64,000 nucleotides of DNA from EX4572-165 sp964627915 (GTDB taxonomy: Archaea > Thermoplasmatota > E2 > DHVEG-1): positions 4,465 through 68,464 of the forward strand of contig CAZVKY010000001.1 of assembly GCA_964627915.1 (NCBI GenBank), given 5' to 3'. Position 1 is the first letter of the stretch, and each line of letters begins with the position of its first letter. A program made the position numbers and the translations under genes. This document shows positions 8,582 to 16,005 of this stretch, in pieces. The notes beneath the pieces were generated by a model that was given only the letters and a program-made list of their open reading frames with translations, made no database searches and was not told the DNA's origin.

Positions 8582-9007
8582 ATGGAAGAATTATTGAAAA
8601 AATTTGGAAGCTGGTTATTTCTTGTAGGAATTTTAGTCGCCGTTGTTGTAGGTATTGTTTTTGCAGCAAATCCAACGTGGATGACGAATTATTCTGGTAC
8701 GATTTCTACGGTGCTTGCTGTACTTGGTTTTGTGGTTGGTGTACTCTCGTTTTTTGCGTTGGGTAGTATTACTCAGGAACGGGTCCCTACGTTTCTTATA
8801 GCAGCTTTGATGCTAGTGGGTATTGGTGCAGCATTAAACACTGATTTCTTTGCTCAGATTAATTATATCGGTGCTTATTTTACCAATATTGCCGCGATGA
8901 TAGCTGTTTTTGTAGCTCCTGCTGCTGGAATCCTTGCTATTCGAGCCATTTGGGACACTGGAAAAACTGAGGAAATTGAAAAAGTAATACCTAAGATTCC
9001 AAAGTAA
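8582..9007 (+). CDS. Four-helix membrane protein of unknown function
   Basis: A 141-residue protein with four hydrophobic helices, at roughly residues 10-30, 42-62, 70-88 and 98-122, separated by short loops. The C-terminal tail is charged (DTGKTEEIEKVIPKIPK). It is preceded by a strong GGAAGGATGGAG site and followed directly by a palindrome with a T-run, so it looks like a single-gene transcript. No family is recognised with confidence. Similar small four-helix proteins occur in other uncultured archaea, but their function is unknown. Confidence 0.7.
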   Translation: MEELLKKFGSWLFLVGILVAVVVGIVFAANPTWMTNYSGTISTVLAVLGFVVGVLSFFALGSITQERVPTFLIAALMLVGIGAALNTDFFAQINYIGAYFTNIAAMIAVFVAPAAGILAIRAIWDTGKTEEIEKVIPKIPK

Positions 9008-9039
9008 GAAAGCAATTGCTTTCTTTTTTCTTTTTTTTA
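9006..9039 (+). terminator. Palindrome plus T-run terminator
   Basis: A perfect 20-nt palindrome (AAGAAAGCAATTGCTTTCTT, 9006-9025) overlaps the stop codon of the four-helix membrane protein. It is followed by a T-rich run to about 9039. Archaeal termination relies mainly on the T-run; the stem may help. Confidence 0.6.
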
Positions 9040-9048
9040 TCTAATGTG

Positions 9049-9156
9049 TTATAATCCACCATTAATCAAGTTTAGTACCCATTTATAAAAACTGATTATG
9101 GTCATGGTGAATAATCCACCAATAAATCCAATGATCATTATAGAGAGTGCATTCAT
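9049..9156 (-). CDS. Possible 35-residue single-membrane-span micropeptide
   Basis: A 36-codon reading frame with one hydrophobic helix (about residues 4-23, IMIIGFIGGLFTMTI) followed by a short tail FYKWVLNLINGGL. An AAGGAG ribosome binding site sits about 10 nt before the ATG. Further upstream lie a perfect hairpin (9183-9204) and an A/T-rich TATA-like tract (about 9225-9250). That is a complete transcription unit in miniature. No homologue is recognised. It could instead be chance coding in an A+T-rich intergenic region, so confidence is moderate. Confidence 0.45.
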   Translation of the reverse strand: MNALSIMIIGFIGGLFTMTIISFYKWVLNLINGGL

Positions 9157-9182
9157 TTCTTTTTAACTCCTTTGAATTCAAT

Positions 9183-9204
9183 GTCAACCCTTTGCTGGGT
9201 TGAC
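9183..9204 (-). promoter_or_regulatory. Perfect 8-bp hairpin in the micropeptide leader
   Basis: GTCAACCC (9183-9190) and GGGTTGAC (9197-9204) pair perfectly around a 6-nt loop. The hairpin stands out in an A+T-rich stretch. It lies between a TATA-like tract and the ribosome binding site of the 35-residue frame on the minus strand. It may be a leader structure or an operator palindrome. Confidence 0.4.
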
Positions 9205-9329
9205 GAATTTTAAATACAATATTATATTTATACTTTTAAATATATAAATTCTTTGTAGAAAAATATCATCCATCATCAAATATCATCCAATTTAGAGAAA
9301 TCGAAAGACATATAATCAACAAGGTGTAT

Positions 9330-9416
9330 ATGGAAAATGGGGTGATTCGGATGCAAAAAACCTTACTCGATTTTATTAACGAGGATGCTAAGTCAGAGAT
9401 ACTACAAAATCATTAA
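9330..9416 (+). CDS. Possible short peptide (28 or 21 residues), perhaps a frameshifted remnant
   Basis: A short frame from ATG 9330, or from ATG 9351 (MQKTLLDFINEDAKSEILQNH). The second ATG is preceded by GGGGTGATTCGG, an excellent archaeal ribosome binding site. In another frame, a second stretch (from ATG 9385, MLSQRYYKIIKEGMKEITLF) continues past this stop and runs into the 3' end of the antisense regulator gene. Together they could be the two parts of a frameshifted small gene. No homologue is recognised. Confidence 0.3.
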   Translation: MENGVIRMQKTLLDFINEDAKSEILQNH

Positions 9417-9457
9417 AGAAGGAATGAAAGAGATTACACTATTCGATCAATGGTTCT

Positions 9458-10072
9458 TCATAGCTTTATTGATTTATTTTGCCAGAGCTTGTAGATGGCA
9501 ATGCTTAATATCGCTGCAAAACAGATAAAACAGATTATAGCTATGTACAGAAAAAGTGGATCTTGATAGATCAGTGTTACATTTTCTCTTCCTTGTTCGA
9601 GAAGTATTTTTCCATTTTCTGGAAAAGCGGTTCCATTTGGGGATGATGGAAGACTTGATTTGTTACCCTCTATGATATCAGTAGCATCCATGGTTCCTAG
9701 TTGATTGTAATCGGCCGTGGATATAATGGTTCCCTTTGCCCAGAGAAATATTTGTGTAATCGCTGCAAATAATGCCACAAAGGAGGTAGTGAACAATACC
9801 ACGATTTTTGTATTTTCAGGATGAAGAAGACTTTCCCCTTTCCAGGATAATTTGTAATAAACCCATTTATGCCCTGGCCGTTGTTTCTTTTTGACAAGGC
9901 CAGTATCAATTAGTTTTTTGAGATGTTCATGAAGCGTTGCTTTGTTTAATTTAGTATTAGTACTTAATTCAGTAAGATTCATCTGTTTTCCATCAAGGGT
10001 CTTGATAATGTTTAATCGTGTTTCTGATGCTAATGCTTTGAATGCTTCTTTGTTAAGAGTGACCTTTGGCAT
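9458..10072 (-). CDS. Membrane-anchored ArsR-like winged-helix regulator
   Basis: A 204-residue protein. Residues 1-80 form a winged-helix domain: FKALASETRLNIIKTLDGK, LTELSTNTKLNKATLHEHLKKL as helix-turn-helix, and a wing ending KWVYYKLSWKG. A first membrane helix follows at about 88-112, then an extracytoplasmic loop of about 55 residues (SSLPSSPNGTAFPENGK), and a second helix at about 172-195. The layout suggests a one-component transcription regulator sensing something at the membrane or outside. Its target is unknown; the nearby micropeptide frames are possible candidates. Confidence 0.8.
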   Translation of the reverse strand: MPKVTLNKEAFKALASETRLNIIKTLDGKQMNLTELSTNTKLNKATLHEHLKKLIDTGLVKKKQRPGHKWVYYKLSWKGESLLHPENTKIVVLFTTSFVALFAAITQIFLWAKGTIISTADYNQLGTMDATDIIEGNKSSLPSSPNGTAFPENGKILLEQGRENVTLIYQDPLFLYIAIICFICFAAILSIAIYKLWQNKSIKL

Positions 10073-10107
10073 AGCAACATCTTGAATTCGATTGACTTTA
10101 AAAATGT

Positions 10108-10260
10108 TTATTGTATTTTGAAGATGTTTGCTAGTTCATCAAATATTGTTTTTTTCAATAGGTGATACATTATCTGATTTTTTTTTAGAATACCCATCCA
10201 AAGGTAAGTGTAAACAACCATAAGTAAAGCAAACTCTGTATCACATATTTTATCTTCCAT
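10108..10260 (-). CDS. Possible small hypothetical protein
   Basis: A 50-residue frame from ATG 10260, preceded by GGATGAGAG. It has one hydrophobic patch (FALLMVVYTYLWMGIL) and a basic or amphipathic tail. The longer in-frame version from 10356 has a less protein-like N-terminus. It sits just upstream of the winged-helix regulator on the same strand. No family is recognised and it may not be coding. Confidence 0.3.
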   Translation of the reverse strand: MEDKICDTEFALLMVVYTYLWMGILKKNQIMYHLLKKTIFDELANIFKIQ

Positions 10261-10401
10261 TCTCTCATCCTGACCAGATATATTTTTCAAATTACTTCTA
10301 TAATAAAGATAACTGTCATTATTTCGTTTTGAAAAATTTCCGGTAAGAAGTGTCAATGAAATCTTAAATATGATAATGAATAGAATAATGAGCCGGTAGA
10401 G

Positions 10402-10611
10402 ATGGAAAAGGCAATTAAATTAAAAGTAATGAAGTGGATAACTCAGCAATTACAGAATGGAAAAAAGGATTTTGATATCATTGATTGTGCTTCAGATATA
10501 GGGTTAGATCCATTCAATTCTAATGATATACAAATGGTAGATGATGTTTTCCAATGGAATACTGATCAGTTGGACAACTTTTTTTTGAAATCAGTTGATA
10601 AAAACACCTAA
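10402..10611 (+). CDS. Small hypothetical protein
   Basis: A 69-residue acidic protein with an N-terminal amphipathic helix (IKLKVMKWITQQLQNGK) and an Asp-rich remainder, preceded by GGTAGAG. The composition is protein-like (balanced residues, Trp present) and the frame occupies most of the space before pyrE. No domain is recognised. The short helical pattern resembles a small winged-helix or helical adaptor, but this is a guess. Confidence 0.45.
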   Translation: MEKAIKLKVMKWITQQLQNGKKDFDIIDCASDIGLDPFNSNDIQMVDDVFQWNTDQLDNFFLKSVDKNT

Positions 10612-10699
10612 AATGAAAAAAAGAAGTTTTTCTTTTTTTCTCTTAAGTTCAATTTTCTCGCAACTTATTTATCACAGTGTTTCATTATCAATTTTTGTT

Positions 10700-11221
10700 A
10701 TGGATAAACAACAATTAGCAGAAATGTTGAAGGATTGTGGTGCTATTCAATTTGGTCATTTTGTGTTAACTTCTGGAGCGGTCAGTGATTATTATATCGA
10801 TATTAAAAAGGCAAGTACAGATCCAAATACCCTTCGTGAAGTAGCAAAAAATATGGCTGAATATGCTCAAGGTTATGATTTTTTAGCTGGAATGGAGCTT
10901 GGTGCGGTACCATTGGTCGTTGCATTATCTTTAGAAACAGATATACCCTATGTGATCGTTCGCAAAGAAAAGAGAGCACATGGTACCGGGAAACAGATCG
11001 AGGGTGGAATTGTAGAAAACAAAAAAGTATTGATCGTTGAGGATGTAACCACAAGCGGTGGATCAGTGATAAAAACCATAACCGCCTTAAGAAGAGCAAA
11101 TGCTACGGTTGATACGGCTATAGTGGTAGTTGATCGTGAGGGTGGTGCTAGAGAAAAGATTCAACAGCTTGATGTTGATTTTGTGCCCTTGCTTACGGTT
11201 AGTGATATTATTAAAAAATAA
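10700..11221 (+). CDS. pyrE: Orotate phosphoribosyltransferase
   Basis: A 173-residue phosphoribosyltransferase that converts orotate and PRPP to OMP. Motifs are GHFVLTSGAVSDYYIDIK near residues 19-36, the catalytic-loop region VRKEKRAHGTGKQIEG (87-102) and the PRPP-binding loop VLIVEDVTTSGGS (110-122). The ATG at 10700 gives the standard N-terminus (MDKQQLAEML); the frame is open upstream to 10595, but that sequence is not family-like. With pyrD and pyrK 8 kb away, three pyrimidine genes lie in this window. Confidence 0.93.
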   Translation: MDKQQLAEMLKDCGAIQFGHFVLTSGAVSDYYIDIKKASTDPNTLREVAKNMAEYAQGYDFLAGMELGAVPLVVALSLETDIPYVIVRKEKRAHGTGKQIEGGIVENKKVLIVEDVTTSGGSVIKTITALRRANATVDTAIVVVDREGGAREKIQQLDVDFVPLLTVSDIIKK

Positions 11222-11266
11222 TCTTATTTTAAAAAAAATAGGTATTGGGGAGAAGTGGATTAAAAA

Positions 11267-12598
11267 ATGAATGTATTAGTTGTTGGCGGTGGCGCCAGAG
11301 AACATGTGATGTGTGATGCAGTACATCGATCAAACAAGGTAGCCTTGTTTAGTGTCATGAAAAACATTAACCCTGGGATTGAATCACTTGCTGGATCTGT
11401 GTTACAGCAAAAGGAAACAATGATAGATCCAATCGTAGGCTTTGCGGATGAAAAAGATATTGATTTAGTTCTGATTGGTCCGGAGGCGCCGTTGCAGGCT
11501 GGGTTAACCGATGCGCTGCAAAAGCAAGGAATCATGGTTTGTGCACCTACTCAAGCGGCAGCCCGGATTGAAACTGATAAAGAATGGATGAGAAAGATCC
11601 TTAAAAAATATGAGATTGCTGGGCAAATAAAATGGTCAACGTTTACGGATGTAGACAAAGCGATTTCCTTTGTGAATCGTTTAGATGGTGAGGTTGCGTT
11701 AAAACCTATTGGGTTGACTGGTGGAAAAGGGGTGAGGGTAGCTGGTGATCATTTTCAGAATATTGATGGAGCAAGATCGTATATTAAGAGTATTTTTGAT
11801 GATGAGATTGGTGGTCAATCCAAAGTGTTAGTTGAGGAAAAAGCCGTTGGTGAAGAGTTTACTATTCAGGCGTTTTCAGATGGAAAAACCATTCTACCAT
11901 TACCTGCCGTTCAGGATCATAAACGATTATTGCCCGGTGATAAAGGACCTAATACTGGTGGGATGGGTTCTTATTCAGATAAAAATGGTTTGCTTCCATT
12001 TCTTTCAAAAAGCGAATATGAACAGGCAGCTACCATCCTACAGAATGTAGTTGAGGCTCTTTCTAAAGAACAATGCTCCTATGTTGGCCCTATTTATGGA
12101 CAGTTTATGTTAACTAGTGATGGACCGAAAATCATTGAGATTAATGCTCGTTTTGGCGATCCTGAGGCCATGAATGTGCTTCCTTTATTAGATTCGGATT
12201 TTGTTTCTCTTTGTCAGGCTATGGTGAATGGTGAAGTGGAGAAACGTAAACTACGGTTGAGGCAGATGGCTACGGTCTGTAAATATGTTGTTCCTGAAGG
12301 ATATGGGCGGAAAAGCATGGCTGATGAAAAGATTATGGTTGATGAACAACAAATACGTAAGAATGGATCGCAGTTGTTTTATGCTTCGGTTAATAAATCA
12401 AATGATTATGTGACTACCACATCATCTCGATCTCTTGCAGTGGTAGGCTTGGGAGATGATATTGCAACGGCTGAACATCGATGTGAGCAAAGTCTTCACT
12501 ATGTGAGCGGAGATCATATGTTTATTCGTCATGATGTAGGAACAGCAGCATTGATTCAGAAACGTATTGATCATATGAAACAACTTCATGGGCTGTAA
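11267..12598 (+). CDS. purD: Phosphoribosylamine-glycine ligase
   Basis: A 443-residue ATP-grasp enzyme making GAR in purine synthesis. The N-terminus MNVLVVGGGAREHVM is the GARS N-domain. VALKPIGLTGGKGVRVAGD lies in the ATP-binding domain, followed by VEEKAVGEEFTIQAF. GPNTGGMGSYS and INARFGDPEAMNVLPLL are diagnostic of PurD. A GGGGAGAAG site lies upstream. It lies 45 nt after pyrE and just before the GPN GTPase; the three probably form one transcript. Confidence 0.95.
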   Translation: MNVLVVGGGAREHVMCDAVHRSNKVALFSVMKNINPGIESLAGSVLQQKETMIDPIVGFADEKDIDLVLIGPEAPLQAGLTDALQKQGIMVCAPTQAAARIETDKEWMRKILKKYEIAGQIKWSTFTDVDKAISFVNRLDGEVALKPIGLTGGKGVRVAGDHFQNIDGARSYIKSIFDDEIGGQSKVLVEEKAVGEEFTIQAFSDGKTILPLPAVQDHKRLLPGDKGPNTGGMGSYSDKNGLLPFLSKSEYEQAATILQNVVEALSKEQCSYVGPIYGQFMLTSDGPKIIEINARFGDPEAMNVLPLLDSDFVSLCQAMVNGEVEKRKLRLRQMATVCKYVVPEGYGRKSMADEKIMVDEQQIRKNGSQLFYASVNKSNDYVTTTSSRSLAVVGLGDDIATAEHRCEQSLHYVSGDHMFIRHDVGTAALIQKRIDHMKQLHGL

Positions 12599-12604
12599 AC
12601 AATT

Positions 12605-13378
12605 ATGAAACAAAATATTTTTACTTATTTAATTGGAACAGCAGGATCTGGGAAATCAACATTGACATCAATTTGTAAACGATGGATGGATCTTCAGGGA
12701 ATCGATTCTATTATCCTTAATCTTGATCCAGGCGCGGAAAATCTTCCCTATGATCCAGATATTGATATACGAGATTGGATTTCGCTTTCTGAGATCATGG
12801 ATACTCATAAGCTAGGGCCAAATGGGGCTCAAATTGCTTGTGCGGATATGTTGGCATTGAATACCACCGATATCAAAGAAAGCCTTGATCAATTTAAAAG
12901 CGATTATGTTTTTGTTGATACTCCAGGTCAATTAGAATTATTTGTTTTCCGTGAATCAGGAAAATATATTATTGATTCGCTGCAACCTAATCGCTCTGTT
13001 GTTGCTTATCTGATAGATCAGAATTTAGCTAAAAACCCTCATTTTTTTGTATCACAATTGTTATTATCGTTGACGACTAATTTTCGTTTAGCTGTTCCTC
13101 AGGTTAATTTGTTAAGTAAATCAGATCTGTTGGATCCTTCTGAGATTGACCAATTGGTTTCTTGGGCGCAGGATCCAGATGGTTTAGAGTTTGCTCTTTC
13201 AAATCAGAAGCCATCTATCTATAGGGAGATGAATGAGGAAATCATTCGATTGGTTTCTCATTTTCAAAGCTATGGTCCGTTGATTCCCACTGGTAAAGAG
13301 GATTATTTGGGTGTTGATGACTTATATACCATGGTTCAGTTGCTTTTTCAAGGTGGAGAGGATGTGCGTCCTGATTAA
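12605..13378 (+). CDS. GPN-loop GTPase
   Basis: A 257-residue GTPase with P-loop GTAGSGKST (11-19), LNLDPGAENLPY, the diagnostic Gly-Pro-Asn at 71-73 (GPNGA) and switch II VDTPGQLELF. Archaeal GPN GTPases are homodimers related to eukaryotic Gpn1-3, which assist RNA polymerase II assembly; the archaeal role is not settled. It starts 6 nt after purD. It converges on the small secreted protein gene, with an A/T palindrome between them. Confidence 0.92.
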   Translation: MKQNIFTYLIGTAGSGKSTLTSICKRWMDLQGIDSIILNLDPGAENLPYDPDIDIRDWISLSEIMDTHKLGPNGAQIACADMLALNTTDIKESLDQFKSDYVFVDTPGQLELFVFRESGKYIIDSLQPNRSVVAYLIDQNLAKNPHFFVSQLLLSLTTNFRLAVPQVNLLSKSDLLDPSEIDQLVSWAQDPDGLEFALSNQKPSIYREMNEEIIRLVSHFQSYGPLIPTGKEDYLGVDDLYTMVQLLFQGGEDVRPD

Positions 13379-13392
13379 AAAATTAATTTTTT
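13377..13392. terminator. A/T palindrome between convergent genes
   Basis: AAAAAATTAATTTTTT spans the 3' ends of the GPN GTPase (plus) and the small secreted protein gene (minus). It presents a T-run to transcripts from either side, so it may act as a bidirectional terminator. Confidence 0.4.
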
Positions 13393-13703
13393 TATGTTAA
13401 CATGTTTTGTTTGACCGGAACAATATCAAATATAATTTCTAAAAGTTCTAACACTGATTGGAGTATTGTTAAAACGAATTGTAGTATCGCTTTTAATAAT
13501 TCTAATAACCAATCAGGAGGACCATTCAAGTCTAAATCCAACAGATTCACATTTTCTATTTTTTCCTCGATGCCTATTTTTGCTTCTTCGATTTTATTTG
13601 TCTTTGTTATATACTTTGAATTTTCAGTTGGAACTGCTGTTGCAGCTGATATCATTAACAATGCCACACTTGCTGCAATTATGGTTAGAATATATTTCTT
13701 CAC
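13392..13703 (-). CDS. Small secreted protein with hydrophobic C-terminal helices
   Basis: A 103-residue product starting at GTG 13703, with GGGTGAAG just upstream. Residues 1-24 are a classic signal peptide (basic MKKY, hydrophobic core, ISAATA cleavage region). The mature part has a charged segment (KIEEAKIGIEEKIEN). After GPPDWLLELL comes a long hydrophobic or amphipathic helix (LLKAILQFVLTILQSVLELLEIIF) that could insert into a membrane. No family is recognised. A bacteriocin-like, lipid-interacting or structural role is possible but not shown. Confidence 0.6.
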   Translation of the reverse strand: MKKYILTIIAASVALLMISAATAVPTENSKYITKTNKIEEAKIGIEEKIENVNLLDLDLNGPPDWLLELLKAILQFVLTILQSVLELLEIIFDIVPVKQNMLT

Positions 13704-14017
13704 AAAACTTCACCCATTTCGTATTATTCTTCTTATTATAAATATTTATTGCTGATTTGATTTTAATATCATTGTTTTTACAGTAATCTACAAGATGTTT
13801 GCACTTTTTTGAAAGACAATGAGAAAATGTAAGTCGAGAAGAACTTGTTAATACTCCTAAGTTTTAATGGTCAATGGCAAAAAGTGCAAAAGTATTGATA
13901 ATAAAATATAAAAGTATTAAGGCTTTGGATTTATGATTAGGTTTAATTATCGAAAAACTATAAAAAATAAATTAAAGCATATATTATTTTAAACATTCAT
14001 AAAATATATTTTTTTCT
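13704..14017. other. Non-coding stretch between the small secreted protein and subtilase genes
   Basis: About 310 bp of A+T-rich DNA with no supported gene. A TATA-like tract (about 13735-13750, minus strand) fits a promoter for the small secreted protein. A separate 12-nt inverted repeat is described in its own entry. The 14-kb end is nearly pure A/T. Confidence 0.5.
13798..13890. repeat. 12-nt perfect inverted repeat with 69-nt spacer
   Basis: TTTGCACTTTTT at 13798-13809 and AAAAAGTGCAAA at 13879-13890 are exact reverse complements. The spacer has no coding sequence. The pair could form a long stem-loop RNA or be two copies of an operator in opposite orientation, upstream of the small secreted protein gene. 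Confidence 0.5.
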
Positions 14018-15976
14018 TTACTTTGATTGAATAGTGATTTTTTTAGTCATGAGCTCAAGAGGCCGATGTCTGAGAGGAATAACAAGAATTTTTGACTGTA
14101 TCGTTGATTTTTCTGAATAAAACTGTGGAGCATGAAAAGAAACGAGAGTTCCAATTCTTATCTGGGGAATTCTAAGAGGAGAAAAAAACAAAAAAAGTGC
14201 TTTTTCTTGAAGGTGCAATGAAGAATAAAGAGAAACATTAAATGTTTCTTTTTGATGGATTGTGTCAGGAGCTAAAACATATCGGTTTATACTATGTTTT
14301 TCTTCAGTGATAGAAACAAATATGATCTCTTTACTTGTTTGATTTTTGGTATGAACGGTGAGATTTATTTTGTATCGACCTGCAGCAAGGTTTTGAGTAT
14401 CCCACGTGCATAATGTACTATTTGTTACGGGTTGTATACCTTGATTGAAATAAATCCATGGGTGCTGATCAGTATCAATGGATGAGATAAGTTGATAGCT
14501 GCAGGTATAATGATGAAACTGTTTTCCATTTGCGGTTCCAATGATATCTATTTCTGTTGTTTGTATTGGTGATATGGGTTTGAGTGAGGCATTTGGCAAT
14601 GTTTCGGTTGTTATGTTTGTGGAAATCTCAATTTTGCCATATCCTTGGGTGGTGAGATTATATCCAATGTCTTTGGCATGTGATCGTAAAGCCATTTTTA
14701 CTTCATATGCTGACCAGCTTGGATTTTGATTAAGCAGTAATGCGCAGTATCCAGCGACATAGGGACAAGCCATACTGGTGCCACTTAAGGTCTCATAAAT
14801 GTGGTTCAACCAGGTGCTTTTTATATGAACTCCTGGTGCAACGACATCGGGTTTAACCAGTGAAAGACGATATGATCCCCTTGAACTAAAAGGTGCGATT
14901 ATATTTTCTGATGAGGTTGCCCCAACTGCAATTACATCTTGTGCAATGGCTGGTGATGATATTGTGTTTTGTTCTGGACCTTGATTTCCTGCAGCAGAAA
15001 CCACTATGATTCCCATGGAAACAGCGTTTTGGGCTGCTTGACTGAGCATATCATCACTGGTTCCTTCTGGATCACCTGCACTAATTGAGATGATATTTAC
15101 ATGATCGGAGATGTTACCATCATTGTTTGGATCTATTGCTCGTTCAAATGCTTGCAAAAAAGCGGAGGTATGTCCTGTTCCTTCCTCGTTGAGTACTTTA
15201 TATGAATAATAATATGAATCTGGAGCAACACCCATAAATGGATCATAGGCTGATCTCGTTTCGTTTCCAACTGCAATACCGGCACAATGAGTGCCATGGC
15301 CATGATCATCCATTGGATCTGAATCATTGTTTACAAAATCATACCCTCCTAAGTATTGTTTATTTAATGCAGGGTGGGTGTAATCCACACCAGTATCGAA
15401 AAAAGCAATGGTTGTTGAGCTGTCGGCTAGGCTAGCATGGGAATCTATTTCTGATTCAGTTCTATTTGATGATGAATCAGGTGCAGATATATCAAGATTA
15501 GTTACACTTATTTCTTTATCCCTTGTGATTCTTTTTACTAGTGGAAGTTTTTCAATGTTTTCTGCGATTTGAGCATTAATTCCTTTTAAAACAATGGCAT
15601 TGAGAATAAGATTATATTGTCTGGTAAATAGTAGTTTTTTATCGCTATACATGGATTGAATATTTTGTTTTACGTTTTGTTGAATCATTGAAATATTTTG
15701 TTTGATTTGTTGGAATAGCTGTGTTTGGTTTAAACTAGTAAGCTGAATGGAACGGTTTTGTTGAGCCTCTAAGAGTTTTTGAATCCCATTTTTTTCGGTT
15801 AATTCAATGATGTATGTGGATTCTTCTTGATTTTCGTATTGTACTGTTAACGAAATAGCATTCATTATGGATGCATTGGAAAAAAGGATACTGAACACTA
15901 TACCTATCAAAAGAATATGAACAATTCGTTTTGAGAAAGATGTAATATAACGAGATTTGTGTAATAATGTCTGCAT
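14018..15976 (-). CDS. Secreted subtilisin-like serine protease
   Basis: A 652-residue S8 peptidase. It has an N-terminal signal or anchor helix (about 17-36), a propeptide-like region (about 50-150), then the catalytic domain with Asp194 (AFFDTGVDYTHP), His227 (DDHGHGTHCAG), the oxyanion Asn331 (VSAAGNQGP) and Ser401 (LSGTSMACPYVAG). The Asp-rich NNDGNISDH segment may bind calcium. The C-terminal ~200 residues are beta-rich and probably a P-domain or Ig-like module (AAGRYKINLTVHTKNQ). It should digest extracellular protein to peptides, consistent with the OPT transporter in this window. No C-terminal membrane anchor is seen. The triad is intact. Confidence 0.93.
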   Translation of the reverse strand: MQTLLHKSRYITSFSKRIVHILLIGIVFSILFSNASIMNAISLTVQYENQEESTYIIELTEKNGIQKLLEAQQNRSIQLTSLNQTQLFQQIKQNISMIQQNVKQNIQSMYSDKKLLFTRQYNLILNAIVLKGINAQIAENIEKLPLVKRITRDKEISVTNLDISAPDSSSNRTESEIDSHASLADSSTTIAFFDTGVDYTHPALNKQYLGGYDFVNNDSDPMDDHGHGTHCAGIAVGNETRSAYDPFMGVAPDSYYYSYKVLNEEGTGHTSAFLQAFERAIDPNNDGNISDHVNIISISAGDPEGTSDDMLSQAAQNAVSMGIIVVSAAGNQGPEQNTISSPAIAQDVIAVGATSSENIIAPFSSRGSYRLSLVKPDVVAPGVHIKSTWLNHIYETLSGTSMACPYVAGYCALLLNQNPSWSAYEVKMALRSHAKDIGYNLTTQGYGKIEISTNITTETLPNASLKPISPIQTTEIDIIGTANGKQFHHYTCSYQLISSIDTDQHPWIYFNQGIQPVTNSTLCTWDTQNLAAGRYKINLTVHTKNQTSKEIIFVSITEEKHSINRYVLAPDTIHQKETFNVSLYSSLHLQEKALFLFFSPLRIPQIRIGTLVSFHAPQFYSEKSTIQSKILVIPLRHRPLELMTKKITIQSK

Positions 15977-16005
15977 CTATAGTAACTGGGCGTTATAACT
16001 ACTTA

